This document shows, in pieces, positions 1 through 6,673 of a DNA stretch of 17,093 nucleotides. Numbering within the stretch: the stretch's first letter is position 1; each line of letters begins with the position of its first letter. The position numbers and the translations under genes are program-made. The notes below the pieces were generated by a model. That model ran no database searches. It had not been told where the DNA came from and saw nothing but the letters and a program-made list of their open reading frames with translations. The DNA is from Paludibacter sp. (lineage in GTDB: Bacteria > Bacteroidota > Bacteroidia > Bacteroidales > Paludibacteraceae): contig JAUSNQ010000134.1 of NCBI GenBank assembly GCA_030655595.1, forward strand, positions 1 through 17,093. Direction: 5' to 3'.

Positions 1-1333
1 ATCCTTTTCCGAGTGTGGATTCTACTGTAATAGTTCCATTATGTAATTCAATAATCTTTTGAGTAAGCGCTAACCCAATCCCATAACCTGCAATGTAGTG
101 GGTATTTTTTCCTCTGTAAAAAGGATTAAAGATGCTGTCAAGATCTCCCGGTGGAATGCCGATACCATCATCTTTAAACAGGATAGATATGCCGTTTTTA
201 CCGGCACGTAGTTTTACATCCACCGATTTATTTTCGGAGAATTTACAAGCATTGTCTATCAGGTTTTTGAAGGCGATGGAGAGCAGTTGTTCGTTACCTT
301 GTAGTGTGAGCGACTCCTCATTGTCGGGGAGTTGTTCGAAATCGATTTGAACAATGTTTTGAGGATTTGCAGCTATGACTGTATTGCAGGTTTCAATAAT
401 CAGCTCATCAATACGCAGTGCTTTCAGGTTGAATCTCGATGTATCGTAGCTGATGCGTGCCAGCTCAAGCAGTCCGTTGGAAATTTTGCTCAGTTTTTTC
501 AATTCTTCTGAGTGAGAAACGAGTATCTTTTGGTAAAATGCTTTATCCCTTTCCTGCATCAGGGCGAAGTCGGATTCGGCGAGCAAAACGCTGAAAGGAG
601 TTCTCAGTTCGTGTGCCGCATTCGAAACGAACTCACGCTGAAGCACAAAAGCGTCTTCAATGCGTTGGAGCATCTGATTAAAAGTGATTGCCAACTGTGC
701 GATTTCATCTTTTTTGTTTCCCTCGTTCAGTCGTTCATTCAGATTGGTTCCGGTGATATTTTTTACCTGGCGGATAACATCGGAAATGGGAGCGAGGGCT
801 CTTCTTGAAAAAACGACACCAAAAATCAGCGTTATCAGGAGTCCGAAAATAAACATAAAAAAGAGCACTAATCGCAGGTTGTTCAGTTTGGAATAACCGA
901 ATTTGTCGTATGCCGAAATTATGATAACATAGTTGGATCCATTATAAGGGTATAAAAGTGCAAGCACTTCATTCTCCTCTGCTCTGTATTTTATCCACTT
1001 TCGAACTCTGGTATCGGCTATTACCTCCGAAAGATTGTCGAAGGCATTGTCAGGTATGTTTGAATAAACCAGCTTATTGTTATTGTCGTAGATGTTAATT
1101 TTTTCTTCGAAAAGCACGACAGTGTTTTTGTCGATTAACTTGAGCAATGCTTCACCGACTTCCTCCACGTCAAGTAATAGCCTGGCTGTTGACATCGCCC
1201 TGTCTTCGAGTCGGTTATAGTATTCACTTTCGCGATATCCGGAGGAGAAATAATACACCCCAACACTGATAATCAGCAAGATAAACACCACAATGAGGGA
1301 AAACTGAAGAAGAAGCCGGTTGCGGATATTCAT
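1..1333 (-). CDS. Sensor histidine kinase, HAMP-containing, C-terminus cut by window edge
   Basis: Membrane sensor kinase that would autophosphorylate on histidine and pass phosphate to the response regulator encoded just upstream. I translated 444 residues without a stop; the frame continues past the window edge. Residues about 7-29 form the first membrane helix, 30-163 an extracytoplasmic sensor region, and 164-186 the second helix. A HAMP-like linker follows. The H box is HELRTPFS with the phospho-accepting histidine at residue 241. The N box is NLIDNACKFS (N361), the G1 box is DDGIGIP (from D388), and the G2 box is GYGIGLALT. The sequence ends in VESTLGKG, so only a short tail is missing. 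The start is the ATG at 1333, two nt after the regulator's stop, which implies one transcript and probably coupled translation. The two-helix, HAMP, HELRTP layout resembles CusS/PhoR-type kinases; the stimulus cannot be read from the sequence. Confidence 0.93.
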   Translation of the reverse strand, partial: MNIRNRLLLQFSLIVVFILLIISVGVYYFSSGYRESEYYNRLEDRAMSTARLLLDVEEVGEALLKLIDKNTVVLFEEKINIYDNNNKLVYSNIPDNAFDNLSEVIADTRVRKWIKYRAEENEVLALLYPYNGSNYVIIISAYDKFGYSKLNNLRLVLFFMFIFGLLITLIFGVVFSRRALAPISDVIRQVKNITGTNLNERLNEGNKKDEIAQLAITFNQMLQRIEDAFVLQREFVSNAAHELRTPFSVLLAESDFALMQERDKAFYQKILVSHSEELKKLSKISNGLLELARISYDTSRFNLKALRIDELIIETCNTVIAANPQNIVQIDFEQLPDNEESLTLQGNEQLLSIAFKNLIDNACKFSENKSVDVKLRAGKNGISILFKDDGIGIPPGDLDSIFNPFYRGKNTHYIAGYGIGLALTQKIIELHNGTITVESTLGKG

Positions 1334-1335
1334 GG

Positions 1336-2034
1336 TCAGTCGTTTTTATCCTTGAGCACATATCCCAGTCCTACCCGCGTGTGAATCAGCTTATTCGGGT
1401 AGTCTTTGTCGATTTTTTTACGCAGGTAGTTGATATACACATCGATGTAATTGGTGCCAGTATCAAATTTGAGATTCCATATTTTTTCGGCAATCTCGGC
1501 TCTCGAAACAACTTTACCTTTATTACGGGCAAGATATTCGAGCAGGGTAAATTCGCGGGCAGTGAGTTCGATGAGGATGTCTTTTCGGTGAACTGTTTTT
1601 TTGCTGATATTGATCACGAGATCATCTATCCGGAGGATATTATCTTCGGTTTTTTCTGTAGGTATGGAGCGTCGCAGAAATACCTTGACACGAGCTACCA
1701 GCTCTTTGAAGTCGAATGGTTTAAGTATATAATCATCGGCACCAACATCAAACCCGGTGAGTTTATTTTCGGGCGATGCCATGGCGGTAAGCATGATGAT
1801 GGGAATGTCGTTGTTCTGCGTACGAATTTCCTTACACAAATCATAGCCGTTAATAAGCGGAAGATTAATATCGAGAATGAGCAAGTCATAATCGTTTTTA
1901 ATGGCTAAGCTTTTGCCTACGTACCCATCATAAGCCAGGTCGACGGAAAACCCCTGTTCTTCAAGGCCGGCCTTAAGCAGGTCAGCCAACCTTTTTTCGT
2001 CTTCTACGACTAATATCCTTTTCAGTCCGTTCAT
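1336..2034 (-). CDS. OmpR/PhoB-family response regulator
   Basis: DNA-binding response regulator, partner of the adjacent kinase. The receiver domain covers residues 1-115 (RILVVEDE near the N-terminus, phospho-acceptor D55 in LLILDINLP, switch threonine in IIMLTA, conserved lysine in YILKPFDF). A winged-helix output domain covers about 130-230 (ELTAREFTLLEYLARNKG, then TNYIDVYINYLRKKID and the TRVGLGYVL wing), typical of the OmpR family. I place the start at the ATG at 2034, giving 232 residues. An upstream in-frame GTG at 2061 would add nine residues before the normal receiver start and is less likely. It is first in a two-gene operon with the kinase. Its target genes are not evident; galM upstream is oriented the same way but is metabolically unrelated. 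Confidence 0.94.
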   Translation of the reverse strand: MNGLKRILVVEDEKRLADLLKAGLEEQGFSVDLAYDGYVGKSLAIKNDYDLLILDINLPLINGYDLCKEIRTQNNDIPIIMLTAMASPENKLTGFDVGADDYILKPFDFKELVARVKVFLRRSIPTEKTEDNILRIDDLVINISKKTVHRKDILIELTAREFTLLEYLARNKGKVVSRAEIAEKIWNLKFDTGTNYIDVYINYLRKKIDKDYPNKLIHTRVGLGYVLKDKND

Positions 2035-2082
2035 TATTGCAGCGCAGTTTATACCGCGCACCTGAATTTAAATGCCTTGTAG

Positions 2083-2090
2083 CAAAGAAA
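2083..2090 (-). promoter_or_regulatory. Weak candidate -7 promoter box for the response regulator/kinase pair
   Basis: Read on the minus strand, TTTCTTTG differs at one position from the Bacteroidetes -7 consensus TAnnTTTG and lies about 50 nt upstream of the regulator's ATG. No convincing -33 TTTG is seen at the usual distance, so this is only a candidate. Confidence 0.22.
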
Positions 2091-2111
2091 TCCGGGTGCG
2101 GGGATATGATT

Positions 2112-3140
2112 TTATTCAGCCGAAAACTTATAAACACACAACTCCTCATACCTTTCCCCCGGTCTCAACACCGAACTTGGAAAATGTGCTACATTCGGCG
2201 AGTTAGGAAAGTTCTGTGTTTCGAGGCAGATGGAATCCTGCTCCTGATATGTTTTGCAGTATTTGCCGGGTTGTTTTTCCACCCAGTTGGCGGTGTACAC
2301 TTGTACGCCGGGTTGAGTGGTGAGGACTTCCATTTTGCGACCGCTTACCGGTTCGTATAGGGTTGCGGCGAGTGCCAGTTCTTTTGGTTGGGTTTTGCGG
2401 ATTGTCCAGTTGTTGTCGATACCGCGACCGGCAACATATTCCGGTGCATCAATGAATTTTTCGATGAGGGTCGGCTGACGGAAATCGAAAGGTGAGTTGT
2501 CGACCGGACGAATCTCACCGGTTGGCGAAGCAGTCTCGTCGAGTACCGTGTGGAAATCGGCATTGATTTGCAGGATGTGGTCACGAACGGTTCCGTTGCC
2601 CGCTCCTTTCAGGTTGAAATAAGAGTGGTTGGTCAGACCGATAACCGTTGGTTTATCCGTTTCTGCCTCATAACGTATTTTCAACTCATTGTCGTCGGTG
2701 ATGGTGTAAGTCACGCAGCAATCCAACGTGCCGGGGTATCCTTCTTCACCATCAGGCGATTTGTAGTTCATGCAAATTTCGTTTTCCGAAAGCTCAATTA
2801 CTTCCCACACTTTAGCGTTGAAGCCTACGATGCCGCCGTGCAGCGCATTACCTCCGTTATTCTGAGCGAGCGTATATGCCACACCATCCAGTGTGAATTG
2901 ACCGTTTTTGATACGGTTAGCGTACCGTCCGCAAGTAGCACCGAAATAAGGTTCTTTGTCGATGTTTTCCTGCAGGGTGTCGAAGCCTTGTACCACATCT
3001 TCAAATTTACCTTTTTTGTCAGCAACCATCAATCGGATGATTTTGGTGCCGTAGTTGGTTACCTCGGCTGACATGCCGTTTTTGTTTTTGAGGGTGTAGA
3101 GATTAACCTCTTTGCCGTCGATTTTAATTGTTTCCATCAT
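2112..3140 (-). CDS. galM: Aldose 1-epimerase (galactose mutarotase)
   Basis: Interconverts the alpha and beta anomers of D-galactose so that galactokinase can use the alpha form; first step of the Leloir pathway. The protein is 342 residues, normal for the family. Residues matching the known active-site set of galactose mutarotases are all visible: R76 in GRYANRI, H101 in NALHGG, catalytic-acid H172 in TNHSYFNL, D242 in GIDNNW, and catalytic-base E307 in SICLETQNFP. There is no signal peptide, so it is predicted to be cytoplasmic. ATG codons occur at 3140 and 3137 and either could be used. It follows galK by 82 nt in the same direction, and that gap contains a strong hairpin that may reduce or tune read-through. 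Bacteroidetes also have periplasmic lipoprotein mutarotases; this is not one. Confidence 0.95.
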   Translation of the reverse strand: MMETIKIDGKEVNLYTLKNKNGMSAEVTNYGTKIIRLMVADKKGKFEDVVQGFDTLQENIDKEPYFGATCGRYANRIKNGQFTLDGVAYTLAQNNGGNALHGGIVGFNAKVWEVIELSENEICMNYKSPDGEEGYPGTLDCCVTYTITDDNELKIRYEAETDKPTVIGLTNHSYFNLKGAGNGTVRDHILQINADFHTVLDETASPTGEIRPVDNSPFDFRQPTLIEKFIDAPEYVAGRGIDNNWTIRKTQPKELALAATLYEPVSGRKMEVLTTQPGVQVYTANWVEKQPGKYCKTYQEQDSICLETQNFPNSPNVAHFPSSVLRPGERYEELCVYKFSAE

Positions 3141-3156
3141 TTATGTATTAAATATA

Positions 3157-3209
3157 AAAGGCACAAGAAAAAGACCGTTATAATTCCGGAATCTTTCTAT
3201 TGTGCCTTT
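3157..3209 (-). repeat. Intercistronic hairpin between galK and galM
   Basis: A 10-bp perfect stem (3157-3166 with 3200-3209; AAAGGCACAA against TTGTGCCTTT) continues as a partly paired stem (3168-3174 with 3192-3198) closed by a CCG/CGG stem. On the galK-to-galM transcript the distal arm ends in CCTTTTATATTT, so it could act as an attenuator or partial terminator. The stem word AAAGGCACAA also occurs in the dispersed repeats at 6359 and 12931, suggesting a shared origin. Confidence 0.6.
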
Positions 3210-3222
3210 ATTGATTTAAAAA

Positions 3223-4383
3223 CTAAGCAAGTTTAGTAGCCCCATCCCCAATTTCCGCAATATAGAAATCAGGTTTAATACCAATTTTGGCTTCGTATGC
3301 TGCACCTACCTTGGCAATAAAATTCTCAATGGCCTCTTCTTTCACCAACGAAACGGTACAACCACCAAAACCACCACCAGTCATGCGTGAACCGATAACT
3401 CCGTCAATTTTCCAGGCTTCTTCGGCCATGCAGTCGAGTTCCGGACCGGTTACTTCATAATCGTCACGCAAAGAAGCATGCGATGCATTCATCAGTTTGC
3501 CGAATAAGGTCAGGTCACCGGCTTTCAATGCTTTCACGGCATCGGAAGTACGTTGCACTTCACCTACCACGTGGCGGGCACGTTTGTGGGCAATCGGGTC
3601 GGTAATCGCCGATTCGATGCTTTTGAAATCAGCTTCGGTCAATTCAGCTAAATATTTCAGCGGACGAACGGTATTCAGTTGCTCAACTGCTTTTTTACAC
3701 TCAGCAACACGTTGGTTGTATGCTCCTGAGTCTAATTTGTGAGGAGAGTGGGTGTTGGATATGACGATTTTAACCCCTTTAAGTTTTACAGGAACCAATT
3801 CAAATTCCAGCGTATCACAATTCAGGTGTACGGCATGGTCTTTCGCTCCGTTGGCCGAAACAAACTGGTCCATGATACCACAATTTACCAATGCAAATTC
3901 ATGTTCGGCTTTCTGTCCGATTTGAGCAAGAACAGTACGATTGAAACCTGTTCCAAGTTGGTCGTTGAGTGCAAAAGCTGTTACCACTTCCAGTGCAGCT
4001 GACGAAGAAAGTCCGGCTCCATTAGGCACATCACCCCAAATCAGGATGTCGTAACCCTGTGTAAGCGCAATGCCTCTTTTGATAAATTGAGCCATCACGC
4101 CCAGCGGATAGTTTACCCATGAGTTTTCGAGACGGGTGGTTAGTTGGTCGAAACCGAGCGATACAACCACAGGTTGATTCAGTGATTTGAAATTCATCAC
4201 TTTTTTGTCGTTTTTGGCCAACAACAAATTGGTTCCAAAACTCAATGCGCATGGAAATACAGCGCCACCGTTGTAGTCGGTATGTTCTCCGATTAAATTT
4301 ACACGTCCTGGTGCGAAATACACGGCTTCAGCCGGTTTGCCATAAGTTGCCTCAAAAGCAGTTTTTAATTCTTGTGTTGTCAT
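3223..4383 (-). CDS. galK: Galactokinase
   Basis: Phosphorylates alpha-D-galactose at C1 with ATP; a cytoplasmic Leloir-pathway enzyme of the GHMP kinase family. The protein is 386 residues, the usual length. The galactokinase signature GRVNLIGEHTDYNGG is at 26-40, the ATP-binding motif PNGAGLSSSAALE at 120-132, the conserved NCGIMDQF with catalytic D172 at 167-174, and the third GHMP motif MTGGGFGGCTVSL near 339-351. The start is the ATG at 4383, which places the signature at the normal distance from the N-terminus. galM lies downstream in the same direction. No galT, galE or transporter is seen here, so the remaining pathway steps must be encoded elsewhere. The upstream region carries tandem repeats that may be regulatory. 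Confidence 0.97.
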   Translation of the reverse strand: MTTQELKTAFEATYGKPAEAVYFAPGRVNLIGEHTDYNGGAVFPCALSFGTNLLLAKNDKKVMNFKSLNQPVVVSLGFDQLTTRLENSWVNYPLGVMAQFIKRGIALTQGYDILIWGDVPNGAGLSSSAALEVVTAFALNDQLGTGFNRTVLAQIGQKAEHEFALVNCGIMDQFVSANGAKDHAVHLNCDTLEFELVPVKLKGVKIVISNTHSPHKLDSGAYNQRVAECKKAVEQLNTVRPLKYLAELTEADFKSIESAITDPIAHKRARHVVGEVQRTSDAVKALKAGDLTLFGKLMNASHASLRDDYEVTGPELDCMAEEAWKIDGVIGSRMTGGGFGGCTVSLVKEEAIENFIAKVGAAYEAKIGIKPDFYIAEIGDGATKLA

Positions 4384-4400
4384 TTTATATATAGTTTGAT

Positions 4401-4430
4401 GTTTTGAAATGTTTCGAAGTGTTTCAGAAA
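4401..4430 (-). repeat. Three 10-nt tandem units upstream of galK
   Basis: On the plus strand three consecutive decamers begin with GTTT: GTTTTGAAAT, GTTTCGAAGT, GTTTCAGAAA. The exact 10-nt period is close to one helical turn, as expected for a tandem operator, and the block sits 18 nt upstream of the galK start. It could equally lie in the 5' leader of the mRNA. It is a regulatory candidate only. Confidence 0.45.
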
Positions 4431-4436
4431 GCGTCG

Positions 4437-4482
4437 CAAAATAACAAAAAATATCATGAAAATGATGTTTTAAAATGATGTT
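4437..4482 (-). promoter_or_regulatory. Probable galK promoter region with a 13-nt direct repeat
   Basis: On the minus strand TTATTTTG (4444-4437) differs at one position from the -7 consensus TAnnTTTG. Just upstream the word AAAATGATGTT (plus strand) occurs twice, at 4459-4469 and 4472-4482. A clear -33 box is not seen. The 173-nt gap between comF and galK holds nothing else that I recognise. Confidence 0.3.
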
Positions 4483-4556
4483 CTACAACAGATATGAACA
4501 ATTTGACTAAAATTTGGTACAATATGACTTATCTGTAGCCATTTTTGATACAATTG

Positions 4557-5243
4557 TCATGCTATTGCCAGAGTAAAAACGCTAATTTTGATGTAATCGG
4601 TATCTAATAATGCCAGCATACAAGCTTCCAATGTTGAACCGGTTGTTAAAACATCGTCGACCAACAACACATGCTGCTTGCGAAAAACAGTTTTGTCGTT
4701 CAAAACAAAGATACCAGTTGTGTTCTGATACCGATCGAAAATGGATTTTCTTGTTTGGGTTGTGTTTTCCCTGATTCGAATGAGATGCTGATTATCAATG
4801 GGCTTGTTGAATACCTCCGCCAGTCCTTTGGCAATCCATTCGCTTTGGTTATATCCTCTTTTTGCGTATTTCTTAGGATGTAGCGGAACAGGAACAATCA
4901 CATCAACAGAACGAAAATCGGGTGAGTCAAGCAGGTCTATTGCTGCATGTTTTCCAATGACCAAGCCCACTTCTTTGTTGCCGCGATATTTTAATTCATG
5001 GAGTAATTTCTGAAAGGGAGAGCCTTTGTAGAAATGAAAGTAGGATGTAGCGCAATGAATAGGAACCTTTCCCCAGAATCTTTTCTCGACGGTGTTGTCA
5101 GGTTCCAGGTGGTAATTGGTTTTGGGCATTTCGTGGAGACATTTGAGGCAGATGATTGTTTCCCCGCGAATAAGACTTTCATTGCAGATGACGCATAAAT
5201 TTGGGTATAGCAAATTCAGCAGGTTGGTAAACAGCGATTTCAT
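4557..5243 (-). CDS. comF: ComF-family phosphoribosyltransferase-like protein
   Basis: Cytoplasmic protein of the ComF/GntX family, required for uptake or processing of transforming DNA in naturally competent bacteria; its biochemical activity is not settled. The chosen start at 5243 gives 228 residues, normal for the family. The N-terminus carries a zinc-ribbon-like set of cysteines (C17, C20, C32, C35). The central part has the ComF hallmarks ELKYRGNKEVG, DVIVPVPLHPKKYAKRGYNQ and NTTQTRKS. The C-terminal PRPP loop is VLLVDDVLTTGST (about 192-204). An in-frame ATG at 5288 would add 15 residues that look unlike the family N-terminus. It lies 114 nt downstream of the dgkA-like gene in the same direction. 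Presence of comF does not by itself show competence, since many non-transformable bacteria carry it. Confidence 0.9.
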   Translation of the reverse strand: MKSLFTNLLNLLYPNLCVICNESLIRGETIICLKCLHEMPKTNYHLEPDNTVEKRFWGKVPIHCATSYFHFYKGSPFQKLLHELKYRGNKEVGLVIGKHAAIDLLDSPDFRSVDVIVPVPLHPKKYAKRGYNQSEWIAKGLAEVFNKPIDNQHLIRIRENTTQTRKSIFDRYQNTTGIFVLNDKTVFRKQHVLLVDDVLTTGSTLEACMLALLDTDYIKISVFTLAIA

Positions 5244-5357
5244 AGTTAATAATTTGTAAATACAATGAATTATAACCATATAAGGCATATAAGTTCATGT
5301 AAGTTGAATAGTTAAAGTGGTCTTAGAGGAGAATTGAAAACAACCTCAAACCTCCAG

Positions 5358-5720
5358 CTAGGAAAAAAGTAAATCCCAGATTTTGGGGATAAATATCATG
5401 AGTCCGACACAGGCAGCAAACAAAGCACTGATGAGGACAGCTCCGGCAGCCATGTCTTTGGCTTTACCTGCCAATTCGTGTTTTTGTGGTGATGCTAAAT
5501 CCACGATGTTTTCAATGGAAGTATTCACCATTTCTGAGCCAAACACTAATCCGAAGCAAAGCAGGCACAGCATCCATTCTGTCGCACTGATGCAGAAAAA
5601 CCATCCTGCTAACAACACCAGCACAGCAACAACCAGGTGAATCTGCATGTTTTTTTCAGATTTGATCACCATGCGGATTCCCCTGATTGCATGTTTAAAG
5701 CTGTGTATCCTGCGTTTCAT
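5358..5720 (-). CDS. dgkA: Diacylglycerol kinase family protein (probably undecaprenol kinase-like)
   Basis: Small integral membrane kinase that phosphorylates a lipid alcohol (diacylglycerol or undecaprenol) with ATP. It is 120 residues, the size of prokaryotic DgkA/UdpK. An N-terminal amphipathic segment is followed by three predicted membrane helices (about 26-44, 48-66, 93-115). The family signature is visible as SEMVNTSIENIVD (62-74, with E63 and E70 matching the metal/catalytic glutamates) and AGKAKDMAAGAVL (84-96). The sequence alone does not separate diacylglycerol from undecaprenol kinase; undecaprenol kinase is the usual role outside Proteobacteria. Its ATG lies one nt after the efp stop codon, so it is co-transcribed with efp. 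Confidence 0.9.
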   Translation of the reverse strand: MKRRIHSFKHAIRGIRMVIKSEKNMQIHLVVAVLVLLAGWFFCISATEWMLCLLCFGLVFGSEMVNTSIENIVDLASPQKHELAGKAKDMAAGAVLISALFAACVGLMIFIPKIWDLLFS

Positions 5721-5721
5721 C

Positions 5722-6288
5722 TTAGCTTTTTACGCGGTTGAGATAAGAGCCGTCGCGCGTGTCGATTTCAATCATTTCACCATCATTGATAAACAAGGGC
5801 ACACGAACGGTAGCGCCGGATTCAACAGTAGCCGGTTTCAATGTGTTGGTGGCCGTGTCGCCTTTCATACCCGGTTCTGAATAAGTAATTTTCATTTGAA
5901 CTTTCGTAGGCATATCGGCATAAAGAACCGTATCGGTTGAAGAATCAGAAACAACTTCGAGTATCATACCTTCAAGCAGGAAATCAACCCCGTTGATTAA
6001 ATCGTGTGCAATCGGAAGTTGTTCGAATGATTCCTGATTCATGAAAATATAATCTTCATTTTCTTTGTAAAGGTATTGATGCGGACGGCGTTCCACACGC
6101 ACATCTTCTAATTTTTCACCGATGTTGAAGCGGCGTTCCAAAACGTAACCATTAACCACATCTTTGAGTTTGGTACGCATAAACGTGTTGCCTTTACCCG
6201 GTTTTACATGGAGAAACTCTACCACAAAATATAGTTTTCCGTCCATACGGATACAGGTTCCGTTTTTAATGTCTTGAGCGTTAATCAT
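5722..6288 (-). CDS. efp: Translation elongation factor P
   Basis: Binds between the P and E sites of the ribosome and relieves stalling at consecutive prolines. It is 188 residues, standard for EF-P. The N-terminal KOW-like domain contains the loop HVKPGKGNTF, with K32 at the tip position that is modified (lysylated or otherwise) in many EF-Ps. This is a lysine-type, not an arginine-type, EF-P. Two OB-fold domains follow, including the EF-P signature near the C-terminus (VRVPLFINDGEMIEIDTRDG). The start ATG at 6288 matches the family N-terminus (MINAQDIKNG). A well-formed promoter lies about 50 nt upstream. It is first of the efp-dgkA pair, with comF further downstream. Confidence 0.97.
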   Translation of the reverse strand: MINAQDIKNGTCIRMDGKLYFVVEFLHVKPGKGNTFMRTKLKDVVNGYVLERRFNIGEKLEDVRVERRPHQYLYKENEDYIFMNQESFEQLPIAHDLINGVDFLLEGMILEVVSDSSTDTVLYADMPTKVQMKITYSEPGMKGDTATNTLKPATVESGATVRVPLFINDGEMIEIDTRDGSYLNRVKS

Positions 6289-6337
6289 AAAGTAATTTTT
6301 AGAATGATTGGCAAATCATTGATTTTCATATAGGTTG

Positions 6338-6367
6338 CAAAAGTAGTAAAAATTCTTCAACCACAAA
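6338..6367 (-). promoter_or_regulatory. efp promoter (Bacteroidetes-type)
   Basis: Minus strand: -33 box TTTG at 6367-6364, an 18-nt spacer, then -7 box TACTTTTG at 6345-6338, matching TAnnTTTG exactly. Predicted transcription start is near 6331, giving a leader of about 43 nt. The -33 box lies inside the dispersed repeat that begins at 6359. Confidence 0.65.
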
Positions 6368-6436
6368 AGGCACAAAAGGAAGACAAAAGAAAACACAAAA
6401 GAATTTATTAAACCACATCAGTCACATTAGAAAACA
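6359..6436 (+). repeat. Dispersed intergenic repeat, copy 1
   Basis: It begins AACCACAAAAGGCACAAAAG, continues with a purine-rich stretch to ACACAAAAGA near 6402, then after a short variable part has ATTAAACCACATCAGTCAC (about 6408-6426). The same two blocks occur in the same order and orientation at 12931-13012, and the first block again, inverted, at 13066-13108. It lies in a 385-nt gap between divergent transcription units. No open reading frame of note is inside it. Confidence 0.75.
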
Positions 6437-6440
6437 TGAG

Positions 6441-6454
6441 TTTCAAATTTGAAA
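6441..6454. repeat. Perfect 14-bp palindrome TTTCAAATTTGAAA
   Basis: A complete dyad with no spacer, located between the dispersed repeat and the promoters of the sigma-factor operon. This form suits a homodimeric DNA-binding protein but could be chance in AT-rich DNA. Confidence 0.4.
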
Positions 6455-6524
6455 TCAAATAAAGTTGTATTTTAGAGCACAAAGAAGAGTTCCTTCAAGA
6501 GCGATATGTTTGTTGATTTTTCTT

Positions 6525-6536
6525 CGCGAATTCGCG
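6525..6536. repeat. Perfect 12-bp palindrome CGCGAATTCGCG
   Basis: A GC-rich dyad inside an AT-rich intergenic region, 17-28 nt upstream of the candidate -33 box of the sigma operon. The surrounding text (TTCTTCGCG...CGCGGTGTTTCAT) looks like a fragment of another short repeat family. Confidence 0.45.
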
Positions 6537-6552
6537 GTGTTTCATAACGAGA

Positions 6553-6584
6553 TTGCTTCTTTCATACCTTTTTAATTAACTTTG
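6553..6584 (+). promoter_or_regulatory. Candidate promoter P1 of the sigma-factor operon
   Basis: A -7 box TAACTTTG at 6577-6584 matches TAnnTTTG; 20 nt upstream is TTGC (6553-6556), a weak match to the TTTG -33 box. Predicted start is near 6591, giving a leader of about 83 nt. Confidence 0.45.
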
Positions 6585-6595
6585 TAGCTCTAAAG

Positions 6596-6625
6596 TGTGG
6601 AAAAAATAAAATCAAATTATTTTTG
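6596..6625 (+). promoter_or_regulatory. Candidate promoter P2 of the sigma-factor operon
   Basis: A second exact TAnnTTTG match, TATTTTTG, lies at 6618-6625, with TGTG at 6596-6599 as a poor -33 box (18-nt spacer). Predicted start is near 6632. P1 and P2 may both be used, or one may be recognised by the ECF factor itself for autoregulation. Confidence 0.3.
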
Positions 6626-6673
6626 CATTCCCTTCCAACCTTTTGAATCTTTTTTTCTACTTACAGGCAGAAC

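Noticed and set aside
1381..1908. 175-codon plus-strand open frame
   Set aside because: Antisense shadow of the response regulator gene; no family-like sequence.
2035..2061. GTG-started extension of the first response regulator
   Set aside because: It adds nine residues before the normal receiver N-terminus; the ATG at 2034 fits the family better.
2089..2104. Short dyad ATCC...GGAT after galM as a terminator
   Set aside because: Only a 4-bp stem, with no convincing T run on the minus strand.
2550..3071. 173-codon plus-strand open frame
   Set aside because: Antisense shadow of galM.
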